Positions 34,901-49,039 are shown, numbered from the stretch's first letter. The stretch is 64,000 nucleotides of DNA from Bretschneidera sinensis (GCA_023935145.1 CM043704.1:100415373-100479372), one strand, 5' to 3'. Numbers and translations: made by a program. Notes: generated by a model not told the origin, from the sequence alone.

Positions 34901-36808
34901 TTGTTGGTTACTGCTGCACAGGTAATACTAGGTTCATGCTTCTTGACTATCCTTGCATGGGTACCTTGGAAATGAACTTGCAAAGTAAGATATCCTTTCA
35001 TCTTTTCCCTTTTAAATTCAACATTGCTAATGAAATATAATTCTAGTTGCATTCTGTCAATTGAAACTTGGCATTAATTTGTAATTTGTAGGTGATGACT
35101 CAGCTAGAAAGTTGCCATGGAAAGCAAGATGGTACTTAGCTTTAGAAATAGGTGGAAGTTTGCGCTATCTTCATGAGGAGTGTGCTAATGGACCAATTGT
35201 TCACTTATCTGTCTGTTCGACTAATATTATCTACACTCATGGTTGCTCTGCAGTGGTAAGCCTTGAACAATTTCTTCTGGTGAAACCAAGGAAGTGGATT
35301 TTTCTGTTCAAACTAAACTGATATAATGGAATTGATATCTCAACTTGAAAGAAAATTCAATTGTGTTTTGCTGCTGAAAGTTTTTTCCTAAAGAATTCTG
35401 GTCTTGTATTAATTGGCCAAAATTGTCTCATCTTTGTGATAACATTCTGCATAAGAATTTGACTTTTGGCTTTGACTGTCATTCAAGCTTTGGAATTTCG
35501 TTACAGCTAGGTGGCTTAAGGATGATGCCCTACCCTTTGAGGATACACCAGTAGAGTAAGAAATCCTTCTTAATATCATTATTAAATAGTTAAAATTTTT
35601 CAGAAGATTTTGTCAATCCATTTCAGTATTCTATATCATAAGTTCAGTCCATTTTATGTATTGCCTCTCACTTTTATGCTGTTTGATAATTGAAGGTCTT
35701 TAAATATAGAGGAAGATGAGTGCCTTCTGACCGATGTACATGATTTTGGAATGTTTCTCATTGAACTCATAAGCGGAAAGAGTGCTCGTTGTTTTCCAGA
35801 TGAAAACAAGGATCAATCCTTAATTGATTGGGTAACTAAATTATAATTGTTTCTTCGGGGAAAATCTTTAAAGGAAAGTTTTTAATTGTATCATTCATGT
35901 TGATCACACAATGACTTGATAAAAACAGAGAGGAAGTTTTTGTAGATTGACAGCCAAGTAAAGTTACATGTTTTTAAAGTTCCTTTGACAATGTATAATC
36001 TTATTGATAATTTTGGTCTTGTAACACAGGCACTTCCACTTTTGGAAAATGATTCACTAAGCCAACTGATGGATCCCAGAGTGATGGATAACGATGACAG
36101 TAGAATTGTTCATCATATGGCCCAGGCTGCCTTGCTCTGCTTGAAGAATGATTTAAGACATAGGTTTTCCATCAGTAAGGTAAGAATTATTTTTATTTTT
36201 ATTTCTTCTTACAAGATCAAGATGAGTGAGAATTCTCTACCTCAATTTAGACCATATTTTTCTTGTTCAGAAACACTTAACGCTATGTTTGGGAGTTCAA
36301 AGGGAAAGGAAGGGAAGGGAGGGTTGATAACTTACCCTTGTTTGAGAGTTTTCTCCCTGTTTATGTAAACTTTATAAACCCCTCAATTTGGGATATTAAA
36401 AAATTTGACAAGAGGTTTTAGAGGGTTATATGAAAACCCTCAACACCCTGTATCTCTTCATGAAAAGAAAAAAAACTCTGAAACATAATTTAAGTTAGCC
36501 TATTTTACTTTTCCTTACTTTGCCCTCACAACCCCCCTCCCAAAGCTGTCATGCCCTGCTCCCCCAGGGGCAATCCCTCTTGAATGCAAGGGAATCTCCC
36601 CTGCAACAAATTGATTAAAGGAAAAGAAAAAAAAATCAAAGGTTCCCAAAAAATATGTTCATGTGAATATGAAAAACACTTTTATTCGTCCACATTTTCT
36701 TGTGGTTTCACGATTTTACTTGTGTTTTCTAATCAAGTCCAATGCATTGTGAAACTATTGCAGGTCCTAACTGTTGTTCGAGGTGACAAGCTTGCAATAT
36801 CTAAGTGA
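31929..36808 (+). CDS. USP-like domain plus pseudokinase (521 aa)
   Basis: Nine exons join in frame with GT/AG borders: 31929-32139, 33725-33852, 33931-34028, 34419-34984, 35092-35255, 35488-35555, 35696-35831, 36030-36179, 36764-36808 (1566 nt). The N-terminal part is universal-stress-protein-like (ESVIVVMDANRNKGIVDALD to CNIAVMK). The second half has kinase folds: VRVFDNIKVYEG (glycine loop mostly lost), VLIK (Lys kept), ILSRVRHRNIMNLVGYCC, then IVHLSVCSTNI where HRDxxxxNI is expected, LWNFVTARW where DFGLARW is expected, and DVHDFGMFLIELISGK. Both the catalytic Asp of HRD and the DFG Asp are missing, so phosphotransfer is unlikely. It resembles plant 'inactive protein kinase SELMODRAFT_444075-like' proteins and is probably a cytoplasmic scaffold or sensor. 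Intron 8 and others carry transposon-like inserts. The 14-residue last exon also exists as a copy at 42349. Confidence 0.9.
32885..33090. mobile_element. Possible MITE in kinase intron 1
   Basis: The segment begins near GGATCCATTTGGTTCATGAGA and holds several inverted copies of GGATTA...TTAATTTA(G/A)TCCCA. It ends near GGATTAAGTTTGGGTGTGATTA. The 'catttggttcatg' type of border and internal self-complementarity suggest a small non-autonomous DNA transposon. No clean target duplication was found. Confidence 0.35.
33130..33440. repeat. TAA/TTA-rich low-complexity tract in kinase intron 1
   Basis: About 300 bases made almost entirely of AATAAT, TTATTA and ATTATT words in both orientations. It is likely an expanded AAT microsatellite that has decayed. 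It adds no coding or splice signal. Confidence 0.8.
34046..34240. mobile_element. MITE-like insertion in kinase intron 3
   Basis: The left side has AAATGAGGAGAAAGGATTTGG and the right side, reverse complemented, AGAGGAAAGGAGAGGATTCGG, an imperfect terminal inverted pair about 150 bp apart. Outer bases CTTGTTTGG resemble common plant MITE ends. It begins only about 15 bp after the exon 3 donor, without disturbing it. Confidence 0.4.
36283..36545. mobile_element. MITE-like insertion in kinase intron 8
   Basis: The left end TTTGGGAGTTCAAAGGGAAAG (near 36288) and the reverse complement of the right end TTTGGGAGGGGGGTTGTGAGG (near 36542) form imperfect inverted termini. The inside is AT-rich. The purine-rich ends with G runs are typical of Mutator-type non-autonomous elements in plants. 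It lies between exon 8 and the tiny last exon. Confidence 0.45.
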
Positions 36809-39464
36809 TGAATATCTTTAAATCTTTCTTGTAGTGTGTGAAACAATTCTCAGTCATGTTGTAAAATATTGTGATTATTCAAGTTTTCGATAAAATAAAA
36901 TGATCTGTTTTATCCTATCGAAATCATTTTGTCCCCATTCCTCAATGCATTAATGATCCAGTGCTATCTTTAAATTGATTTAATCCCAATTAGTGATTGA
37001 TTAATCTTGTTTGTTTTGACGATGGATATATATAGAACATTGACAATAATAATTGAAAAGAAATAGTATTTCAATATTAATGATTATAAATTAATTCAAT
37101 CCAAATGACCAGAAGATGAAGTGCAAGAAACTAATATCACTTATCAAAACTCAAATCCTCTAGAGAGAATACTCCAATCAGTATCTCATAGGAGGACTAA
37201 ATTTAGATGGTACTAACTTATGTTTAGATTGAGTGGAACTGAAGAAAAAGAAATGGAAGGAAAGGAAGAGGGTATTTCATATACCTTTTTTTTATTTAAA
37301 TTTCCTAAAATTGAGAGGATTTGAAGAGTAAATATATATACATTTTTTATAATTTTTTAATATACTCACTATTATACATTTATACCCATAATTTTTAATA
37401 TTTCTAGTATTATTGAATGACAAATTAGTAAAATTTGTTAATTTTTTCTCTTTTCTTTATTTTTAACCATACAAACAAGAGGTTGCAGCTTTTGAGACAA
37501 CTCAATCAAAATTTATATATTAGTTCTTTGATCAAGTCATATACAAAAGAAAAAGAAATAGCTTTTAAGGATAAAATTTGACAACAAATTCAGTCGCTTT
37601 GTCAATTACTAGCATCTCAACACACGCTACACGTATGTTGATATGCTATTTTATGTGATAAAATAATATGCTAACAATTTCTTTCTATCTATAAGCATGT
37701 CAAGTATAATGACATGAACTTGCAAAGAAACCCAAGAGAAGTACAATATCGTTAGAATCACCAAAAAGAAATAAGAACAATTGAAAATATGGAGAAGATA
37801 AAGGAACAGACAAAATCAACATGAACTGAAGATAAAAGAGATTAGGAGAGTGGAGAAGCTAAGTCTGAGTGGAATAGTGAGAGAGAAAAACATGGGTTGA
37901 AGATAAGAGAAATATGGAGAGTTGAGAAATTAAGTATAAGTGGAATAATTGGAGAGAAAAACATGAGGAAAGATCTGGATAGTTGAAATCAACTGAGTTA
38001 CATATACAACCTTATTTAAATATGTGATTTATATATTTAAGTAGAGATTTATGAGATATTTTGAGGGGTGGATACTAAATGGGAGTTTTGCCTTTATTAA
38101 TAGTATAGATTCAATAACTAAAACTATATATATTTTAATCATTTATACAAATTAAATTTCATATTGATTCAAATGTGTGTGTATGTGCGCGCGCTTAATA
38201 GAAAATTGACACATGAGCTATTTGAAAGACAATAAAGCAATTTCATCACAAAAAGAGAAAAAATATTGTCTCACAAGAAAGGTCAAATCTCGCATATCCT
38301 TTTTAAGGGCAAATAAGGGCAAAAAGGTAATCTCACCATGGAAGGCTTCATCACTTTTATCATTAGGGTAGGATTCCAAACTTTATAAGGCACATTATTA
38401 CAAAGACCCTATTCAATATTATTCTCTTTCTCAAATATTTTCCTCTTTTTATTAGCATTTTTTCTAAAGTCAATTGCTATTGACTTTAGTATTGTAGGGT
38501 CGTTCCCAAACACAAACTTTGGGTGCCTTTCTTTTTAGGTACTTCAGACTTGGTTGAACTAGATCAAACCTCGAACTCTAACTCGACAAAGACCCAACTT
38601 GACCTAGATTTACACATTCGAACCTAACCTATTTTCGACATCAATAATACGTTGCTTTGTTCAATTAAGCTTTGGATGGAATATGATATTCCTAGTGCAC
38701 AACCAAACACAAGAAATAGAATTGATGATTAATTTTGATTCAATTTTATTCCCCTCAAATTTCAAATCAAGTGATTTGTTAATCAATTTAACCTAAATCC
38801 ATCAAGTATTTCCAGAAGGATTATTCTGAATTTTGTTGAAAAAGAATAAGCTCTGGTCTTTTTACCCTCAAAAGAACTCTAGTCCACTTTCATAACAAAA
38901 TTTATTTCAAAAATATAAGAATAGGCTAATTTTTTCTTGTTTTATTTAAAGTGCTTGGTTGCCTATTGAATGTACCAAGCATGTGATTTGGATTTGAATA
39001 TTTTCCTTCTAATTTGTGATGTGAACGGCAAAAACATGCTCAAACTAAAATCTAAATCATATGTTCCTAATGACTTAATGTCTTACTGTCACCCCAACAA
39101 TTATTAACTATTCATTTGGATTTAGATTTATCACCCTATAAGACCCAAAAAAAAACAAATCAAATCTGAACTGTTAGAGTAAATTCGATTTTTAGTAATT
39201 ATTAACCTTTCATTTGGATTTATCACCTTACAAGACCAAAAAAATCAAATCTGAACTGTTAAAGTAAATTCTATTTTTAGTCATTTATTGACCAAAACTT
39301 TCCTAAATATTCATATGGCATAACATGATTGATGACTAAGAACAATATAGGTACATATCAAGTGTGGACCATATTTATTATTTTATTTTAATCCTAGCTA
39401 GCTTTCTCCCTTCTGGTTGTTGAAAACACATTTTAAAAACAATCATTCTTCTACCAATCATATA

Positions 39465-39472
39465 TATATAAA
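39465..39472 (+). promoter_or_regulatory. TATA box of SCPL copy 2
   Basis: TATATAAAG preceded by TATATA lies about 100 bp before the start codon, in the position seen in copy 1. The flanking CAATCAT...GAGCTAGTTTTGGATC is shared by both promoters. The upstream 60-base A/T stretch present in copy 1 near 8720-8780 is shortened here. Confidence 0.65.
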
Positions 39473-39566
39473 GAGCTAGTTTTGGATCAACCTCCTCCAC
39501 AAAAAGCTAAAGCTTAATTTCCTTTCTTTTGTAACTTCAAGAGAAAGAAATTAGTAGAAATTCACA

Positions 39567-41875
<2,309 letters not shown>

Positions 41876-42004
41876 CTTTTATTAAAAAAAAATTAATAAA
41901 AATTTATTTCACAGGAATTCATGTTCAATTCAGAGTTCAACATAGTTGGTATTTTGTCTGTCAAGACAGTAATTTAATTTGCTTTTGATATTTTGATTTC
42001 TTTC

Positions 42005-42285
42005 TGTTAGGAATAAAACAGCAAAAAAATAAATAGACATAAAAAATTTGCGTGTTTTGGAGTTAAAACTCCTATATCTATGGGTGATGGTGAGATATTT
42101 AATTACAATCAAAATTGGAGTACAAATTAAGAGAGATAAAACTCTCTAAGCTCAAATCAAAAGAGAGATAAACTCTCTAAGTCTAAATCTCCAAATACAC
42201 CAAAATTTAGACTATCACAAATTTAATTAAAAAAATACAATAATATAAAAAGAAAATAAATATTAACCTTCTACAAAGATCTATT
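42005..42285. mobile_element. Truncated copia LTR after SCPL copy 2
   Basis: Starts TGTTAGGAATAAAACAGC in the same position relative to the SCPL stop as the LTR at 11398, and follows it for about 240-280 bases (TCTACAA(A/G)GATCT is the last shared word). It is cut by the duplication breakpoint. It carries no coding sequence. It shows that the LTR insertion is older than the block duplication. Confidence 0.8.
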
Positions 42286-42295
42286 TATAGATTCC

Positions 42296-43740
42296 CGATT
42301 TTACTCGTGTCTCCAAATTAAGTCCAATGCATTGTGAAACTATAACAGGTCCTAGCTGTTGTTCAAGGTGACAAGCTTGCAATATCTAAGTGATGAATAT
42401 CTTTAAATCTTTCTTGTAGTGTGTGAAACAATTGTCAGTCATGCTATAAAATATTGTGATTATTCAAGTTTTCGACAGAATAAAATGATTTGTTTTATTC
42501 TATCAAAATCATTTTGTCCTCATCCCTCAATGCATTAACGATTCAGGGCTATCTTTAAATTAATTTAATCCCATTTAGTGATTGATTAATTTTGTTTGTT
42601 TTGATGATGGATATATATAGAACAATGACAATAATAATTGAAAAGAAATAGTATTTCAATATTAATGATTATAAAGTAATTAAATCCAAATTAGCAGAAG
42701 ATGCAAGTGGAAGAAACTAATGTCACTGATCAAAACTGAAATCCTCAAGAGAGAATACTCCAATCAGTACCTCATAGGAGGACTAAATTTAGATGGCACT
42801 AACTTATATTTAGATTGAGTGGAATAGAAGAAAAAGAAATGGAAAGAAAGGAAGAGGGTATTTCATATATTTTTTTTTATTTAAATTTCCTAAAATTGAG
42901 AGGATTTGAAGAGTGATATACTTCCTTTATAATTTTTTAATATACTCACCATTATATATTTATACCCATAATTTTTTAATATTTCTAATATTATCGAATG
43001 ACAAATTAGTAAAATGTGTTAATTTTTTCTCTTTTCTTTATTTTTAAGCATACAAATAAGAGGTTGCAGCTTTTGAGACAACTTAATCAAAATTAAAATA
43101 TTAGTTCTTTAATGAAGTCATATACAAAAGAAAAAGAATTAGCTTTTAAGGATAAAATTTGACAACAAATTCAGTCCCTTGGTCAGTTACTAACACCTCA
43201 ACGCATGCTACACGTATGTTGATCTGCTATTTTATGTGATAAAATAATATGCTAACAATTTCTTCCTATAAGAATGCCAAGTATAATGACATGAACCTAC
43301 AAAGAAACCCAAGAGAAGAACAATCTAATTAGAATCACCAAAAAGAAATAAGAACAATTGAAAATGTGGAGAAGATAAAGGAGAGCAGAGAAAATCAACA
43401 TGGATTGAAGATAAGAGAGATTAGGAGAGTGGAAAAGTTAAATCTTAGTGGAATAGTGAGAGAGAAAAACATGGGTTGAAGATAAGAGAAATAAGAAGAG
43501 TAAAGAAGTTAAGTCTTAGTGGAATAGTTGGAGAGAAAAATGTGGAGAGTTAGAGTCAATTAAGTTACATATATAACCTTATTTAAATATTTAATTTATA
43601 TATTTAGGTAGAGATTTTTGAGACATTTTGAAGGGTGGACACTAAATGGGATTTCTTCCTTTATTAATAGTATAGATTCAATAACTAAAACTATAGATAT
43701 TTTAATCATTTATACAAATTAAAATTCATATTGATTCAAA
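42296..43740 (+). repeat. Duplication block C (kinase tail plus SCPL upstream spacer)
   Basis: Collinear with 36711 to about 38172: end of kinase intron 8, the last kinase exon, the kinase 3' flank, and the spacer that in blocks A and B leads to an SCPL promoter. It stops at ATTGATTCAAATT near 43740, where chromovirus sequence begins. An SCPL gene would be expected next but is absent, so the block was truncated, most likely by retroelement insertion and deletion. Confidence 0.9.
42349..42393 (+). pseudogene. Orphan copy of the last kinase exon
   Basis: After an acceptor AG the sequence encodes VLAVVQGDKLAISK and a TGA, against VLTVVRGDKLAISK in the complete gene at 36764. Two of 14 residues differ. 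With no upstream exons it is a gene fragment carried in by the tandem duplication. In principle it could serve as a cryptic 3' terminal exon, but nothing shows that it does. Confidence 0.85.
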
Positions 43741-44073
43741 TTACATTCATTTTCTCAAGAGCATGAGCAAGAGCTTCTCTTAGCTCATCTCTTTCAACTC
43801 CAGATTCTCTCACACTCATATTAATGTCAATTATACTATCAATCATTTCCCTACTAGGAAACTCGCTCTAACTCAGCCTCCATATCAACCTCAGCTCGTT
43901 TAAAAATTGGGGCCTGTCACACCCTCTCAAGTCAACAACTCTAACTCTAGCTCTAGCACGTCCACGTGTCATCCTCAGACTATTCTTTAAAATATAATTT
44001 ATTTTAATCTTCCACTTTCTTTCTTTTTATGCAGTCTATAGAATCATAAAACCTAATGCTCTGATAAAAAAAT
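43741..44073 (-). pseudogene. Chromovirus primer site and gag start (truncated)
   Basis: On the minus strand, directly after the LTR, come ATCAGAGCATTAGG (primer site of the initiator-Met kind) and then sequence that aligns with 47327-47640 of the plus-strand chromovirus, including the GAGTTGTTGACTTGAGAGGG stretch and ESGVERDELREALAHALEK. The gag gene is cut at 43741, at the junction with block C. The ATG region and capsid are gone. Confidence 0.85.
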
Positions 44074-45128
44074 TGTAAGGACTCATCCTAGGTTGGCCAC
44101 CACCGAGACAGTGTCATCACATTTTGAAAATCGCAACATGGCGCATATATGCAATAATAAAAAAAATACCAAAAATAATTATTTGCATACATCAATCCTT
44201 AACCTTCAACTGGGGAGATACATCATTAAGATCTCAATTGAATATTATATACTACATATTATGCATGAATATTTATAATATTTTTTTCTCATTAGTATGA
44301 AGATGTGGACCACGTGACTTATAGAAAATGAATTAGTCTGAAACTTTGCTCACAATTCTATCTGTCATGCCCGCTACCTGAAATCATTGAACAATGAGGA
44401 GTGAGTTTCACAAGCTCAATGAATTAAATTTAGTAGAAGCATTCAATTTGTATAATTAATCATCAAATATTCATTCATCTATATCTCATATATTTTGATA
44501 ATAACATTATATTATCACTACTCATATTAAAATCCTCATCCTTTGATGATTAACTATCAATTATATCTCATAATTACCCCATTATGAGGTTCACAGCATA
44601 TAATCAGTCACTAAGATATTCTAATCATATCATATTTCCATATTTCTTCCTCAGCATATTTGTCTTTCTGTGAGACTCATTCATCTATCAATAAATTTAC
44701 AATAATGAATAACACTTTAGCATCTCAAGTAATAACTATCAATACTTAAAGCAAATGCAATGCGTGAATTTGAATGTTATTATTATTGGGAATATCTTCC
44801 CACATGTCGACATGTTTTAGCTTAGATCGACTGCCTTCCCGGTTCTTTTATTTTATTTAGACCAGTTTTCCTCCCGGTTCTTTTATTTCCAGAATATAAC
44901 AGCTGTCACGGTTTCTATTTATTTTCAGCATATACTGACTGCCACGGTTTCATTTAGACCGGCCCCCTCCTGGTTCTTTTATTTCATGCATATGCATATG
45001 AACAATAATATGAAATATGCATATGAACAATGATATAAAAACAATCATGCATTCAATTTACTTCATTATTCAAATAATATTACTTCTCATATAATAAATC
45101 TCCAACATATCAATTATTCCTATCATAC
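44074..45128 (-). mobile_element. Shared chromovirus LTR, left part (minus orientation)
   Basis: The LTR starts TGTAAGGACTC at 44074 in plus reading and is homologous, in reverse complement, to the LTRs at 45129 and 51433 (landmarks: ACATGTCGACATG, the 'gaaccgggaggggg' block and the 36-bp repeats). It is interrupted at 45128 by the plus-strand chromovirus and continues at 61817. Its left neighbour is a primer site and gag. Its right neighbour, at 62647, is a purine tract and pol C-terminus. Confidence 0.88.
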
Positions 45129-45437
45129 TATAATACCCGTATTCGTAAAGTAAGGGTAAAGAAGTAATTTAATAAATATAACATGGAATTAAAATAAAAT
45201 ATATGTGAAAGGTTTATTATTATTTGAATAAAACAATTCTTAAAAAAATACAAAAACAAAACTGGACGCGTGGAGGTGTAGTTACAAAGAAAATGGAAAA
45301 AAAAATCTTGAATAGTATAAAAGAAAAAGTTTTGTTTAAAAAAAAGGAAAAACGTGGCATCAGGTGTTGACAGCTGCTGCCAAATGAAAACTTGAGGTTT
45401 GCATGTAGGACACATGCAAACCTGCGCGGAGCAATTT

Positions 45438-45518
45438 GGGGGGGGGGGGGGGGGGGAGAGAGAGAGAGAGAGAGAGAAAGGTGCTGAAGAAAAAAAATGC
45501 ATATATATATATATATAT
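45438..45518. repeat. Poly-G, (GA)n and (AT)n tracts in the chromovirus LTR
   Basis: A run of about 19 G is followed by (AG)n to 45478 and, 22 bases later, (AT)n at 45501-45518. The 3' LTR has the same poly-G (about 21 G at 51724-51744) and AT tract but lacks the long GA part. On the minus strand the G run reads as poly-Pro. The tract should be prone to slippage and to sequencing error. Confidence 0.9.
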
Positions 45519-46400
45519 AATTGTTGCTTTACTTTAATTTTTCCTAGCAAATCTTTGGTTTTCTCCTTTCCTCAATTCAAACTACTCTATTTCTCTACAC
45601 ACTTGGGGACCAAAAGAAAGGTTGAAAAAGAAAAATTTTAGATGGGTTTACGGGAGAATTTTATAGAGAACCTCAGGAAGCTCTAAGAATAAGAGAAGGT
45701 AATAACATGAAGTTTATTTTTTGAAATTTAGCATACATGAAATTTCCCGGAATTCAAAGTAGGAATTTTCAAAGGGAGTGAATTACGAAGAATTGAAGAA
45801 TAAATTAGAAATTTCAATATAAATATTATGCTAGGTGTTGACGATCAGTAACCGGGGGAAATTGCTAAGAGATGCAGGAAAGACAATGAGGTGATCCACC
45901 GGTAGCTCTAAGTGCTATGTGGTGAGTTAGATTTACTTTAAGTAATCAAGATAAATATGAAATATCTAGTGCTAATATTATAATAAATCATTAACTTATG
46001 TTTTGGTGATAGATGAAAATTGATTGATATGTGTGATAGGAATAGTGGATGTGTAGAGAATTATTTTATGAGAAATAATAATTTTGGAATAATGAGTTGA
46101 TTTAATAATAAAAGCGATGAGTGAAATTCTTGATGAGCTATGGTTGATGTTTTGATACGATTTATGAGGAGATGAAATTTAGTGGATTTTAACAAGCTAT
46201 GATTGATTATTTGGTGTGATTTATGAGGAGAGGAATTTAGTAGAATTTTTTCAATAATAATTTGAAAATAATAAGGATATCTAATTTAAATATTTAAATT
46301 TATATTTGTTTTTATATTATTGTTCATATGCATATTTCATATAATTGTTCATATGCATATGCATAAAATAAAAGAACCGGGAGGGGGCCGGTTTAATTAA

Positions 46401-46540
46401 AAAACTGTGACAGCCGGTATATGCTAGAAATAAAGGAAAACCATGACAGTCGGTATATACTGGATATAAATGAAAACCGTGACAGCTGGTATATGCTAGA
46501 AATAAATACCATGACAACCGGTATATGCTAAAAATAAAAC
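46401..46540. repeat. 36-bp tandem repeat in the chromovirus LTR
   Basis: Four decayed units of AAAACCGTGACAGCCGGTAT followed by ATGCTGGAAATAAATG stand in tandem. The same four units are present in the 3' LTR at 52671-52806, and two or three units in reverse orientation in the minus-strand LTR near 44880-44960. They are bordered by GAACCGGGAGGGGGCCGG and by ACATGTCGACATG. This array is a stable part of this LTR family rather than a private expansion. Confidence 0.85.
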
Positions 46541-47699
46541 AACCGGTGGGGGCCGGTCTAAGATAAAAACATGTCGACATATGGGAAGATGTTCCCTAAT
46601 AATAATTCATGCATTGCATCTGTTTTACATGTTGATTGTATTACTGAAGTGTTGTTGTTATTATACATTTATTTATAGATGAATGAGTCTCACAGCGAGA
46701 CAGTTATGGTGAGAAAAAAACATAGAAGTATGATATGATAATAACCATCTAAACGATAGACTTTATGCTGTGAACCTCATTATGAGGTAATTATGAGATA
46801 ATTGATGGTCTTAAGATGAACTAATAAATATGAAGAAGAGATTGCTAGAGAATGAGACTTATGACATGTGTAGTGATAGTAGAATACTATTATCAAGTTA
46901 TGTGAGACATAATTGATTAAATATTAAAAATTATTTATGCAAATTGAATATTTCTAGTAAATTTAATTCACTGAGCTTTTGAAGCTCACCCCTCATTGTA
47001 CAATGATTTCAGGTAACAGGCAAGGCAAATAGTTTGGTGAGTTGAGGTTCAGATGAAATCATTATCTATAAGCCACGTACGTGTCCACATCCTCAGACTA
47101 ATGATAAAATAAAAAAAAATTTATTTGTAAATATTCATGCATTTTACGTTATATAAAATGTTTAAGTCAAGATCAGAATGATGTATCTCCTTTGTTGAGG
47201 GTTGAGGGATGATGTAAAAATTTATGTTGGCGTTATTTTTTCTTGTTGCATATATGTGTCATGCTGGGATTTTCAAAATGTGACAACACCATCTCGGGGG
47301 TGGCCAACCCGGGATGCGTCGTTACAATTTTGGTGTTAGAGCATTAGGTTTTATAATTTTGTAGACTGCATAAAAAGTAAGAAAGTGAAAGATTAAAATA
47401 AATTATATTTTAATAGTCTGAGGATGACATGTGGACGTGCTAGAGTTAGAGTTAAAGTTGTTGATTTGAGAGGGCATGGTAGGCCCCTAATATTTTGACA
47501 AGTCGAGGTTAAGTCTAAATCTGTGGTTCCTACAAAGAAACTTTTTGACAGTATAACTGATATTGGTAAATGTGTGAGAGAATCTGAAGTTGAAAAAAAT
47601 GAGCTAAGATAAGCTCTTACACATGCTCTTAAGAAAATAAATATAATAGATGATAGAGTTGATAGCCTATAGCATAGACATGATGAACAGCCTAGAACA

Positions 47700-48360
47700 G
47701 TGCCTACAGTTGTTGTAAATAATGGTAGACATTTAAAAAAAGGGAAAAGTGAGTTATGCATGAGATGTAGGAAGATTGTTAAGTTGAATGATTTGTTGTT
47801 TAAAAGATTTATAAACCCTTTTAAGCCTAAGTTATGGGTAAAACATGTAGAGAGATTATTTGATATTTTACCAATGACTGACAGGCAGAGGGTCATCATT
47901 GTTACATTCAAGTCAGAGAAAGAGGCGCTAGAATGGTGGAAGGATATTCTTATCTGGGTAAGTACAAATATTGATACACCCTTAACCTGGAATAGGTTTA
48001 AGGAATATTTTCTTGATAAATACTTCCCTTATACCTTTAGAGCCCAACAAGATAGAGATTTTATTTTAGGCAAATGTATTGACTATAACTCAGTATGATA
48101 ATAGATTTATGGCTTTGTCGAGGTTTGTACCGAAAATGGTAGACCTAGAGGAGAAGAAGTGTAAGAGGTTCATAGATGAACTATGTTTTAAGATTTGATC
48201 AAAACTATCTTACATGAGGCATATGAATTATGTTAGATTAGTGGATATAACACTTTAGATTGAGAAAAATGTGATGGAAATTAGAGGTAGGAGGAATTGG
48301 CGGAAGAGGTCTAGATTTGAGGAACCCAGAGGTGATACCAGTGTGAGTGTGCAGGGTGGG
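47700..48360 (+). pseudogene. Chromovirus gag
   Basis: The retrotrans_gag region reads KLWVKHVERLFDILPMTDRQ, VTFKSEKEALEWWKDIL, WNRFKEYFLDKYFP. A frameshift near 48095 shifts the rest (YDNRFMALSRFVPKMVDLEE, a CKRFIDEL segment). The zinc-knuckle area near 48590-48660 is degraded (CFMCREGGHINV-like). It encodes a capsid-forming protein in intact elements; here it is broken. Confidence 0.9.
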
Positions 48361-48654
48361 AGACCACCTAGATGAGGCGTTCCTTGTCATAGAGAACTAA
48401 AGTACAGAGTCAGAGGCAAGCAGGATCTGTTATTTCTGTAGCTCAGAATACTATTTGTAGGACCCTTAGATTTGGGAGACGGGATATGGGAACTGGGAGC
48501 CATGGCAGAGAAAGTAAGTATGCCACCAAAAAAGAAGTGGTAATCTGATATATGATTGAGAGATAGAAGTTTGTTATAGATATATTCAGATAAGATATTT
48601 ATCCCAGAATTGTCAAAATTTGAAATGCTTTATGTGTAGAGAAGGTGGACATAT

Positions 48655-48960
48655 CAATGTTGGTTGATCTTGGTATAACCCATTCTTTTGCATCCAGTAT
48701 TCATATGAAGTCTATTGAAGTATGTATTAGTCCTTTGATGCATAATATTTTGTTGAAGTTCCCACTAGAGATAGAGTGATAATCATAAATACTTACAAGG
48801 GTTGTGTGATTCGTATCAGTGATAGAGAATATGAAGCTGATTTATTATTTTTGAATATGATATAATTTCATTTAATTTTAAGAATGAATTGGTTGTTGAC
48901 GTATTACACTTGGGTTGATTGTTCCAGAAAGAATGTAGTGTTCAAGATATGGACATGAGG
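48655..48960 (+). pseudogene. Chromovirus aspartic protease
   Basis: VDLGITHSFASSIHMKSIEV stands where gypsy proteases have a DTGAT-type active site; the Thr is replaced by Leu. It continues with the TRDRVIINTYKGCVIRISDR stretch, a stop, LRMNWLLTYYTWVDCSRKNV, the usual end of the protease domain. Two or more frame breaks are present. Confidence 0.8.
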
Positions 48961-49039
48961 AGTTTAACTTTCAGGGATAACATAAGATACTCTCGAACTA
49001 TCTTATTTTGCTCTGACCACTAGGAGATGGTTGAAGAAG

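Larger units (their letters stand above)
45129..47326 (+). repeat. Chromovirus 5' LTR (2198 bp)
   Basis: Starts TATAATACCCG (the 3' LTR keeps TGTAATACTCG) and ends GTCGTTACA. It has a poly-G/GA/AT microsatellite block at 45438-45518 and a 36-bp tandem repeat at 46401-46540. The LTR pair is similar throughout but carries many point differences, pointing to an old insertion. Confidence 0.92.

Noticed and set aside
35256..35506. Kinase exon 6 starting at 35507 (after TTACAG)
   Set aside because: That acceptor gives the wrong phase and an early stop. The acceptor ending at 35487 keeps the frame and gives LWNFVTARW aligned with the DFGLARW position.
45128..45550. 140-codon minus-strand frame with a Pro run
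   Set aside because: It is an effect of the poly-G/GA/AT microsatellite in the chromovirus LTR, and the same happens in the other LTR.
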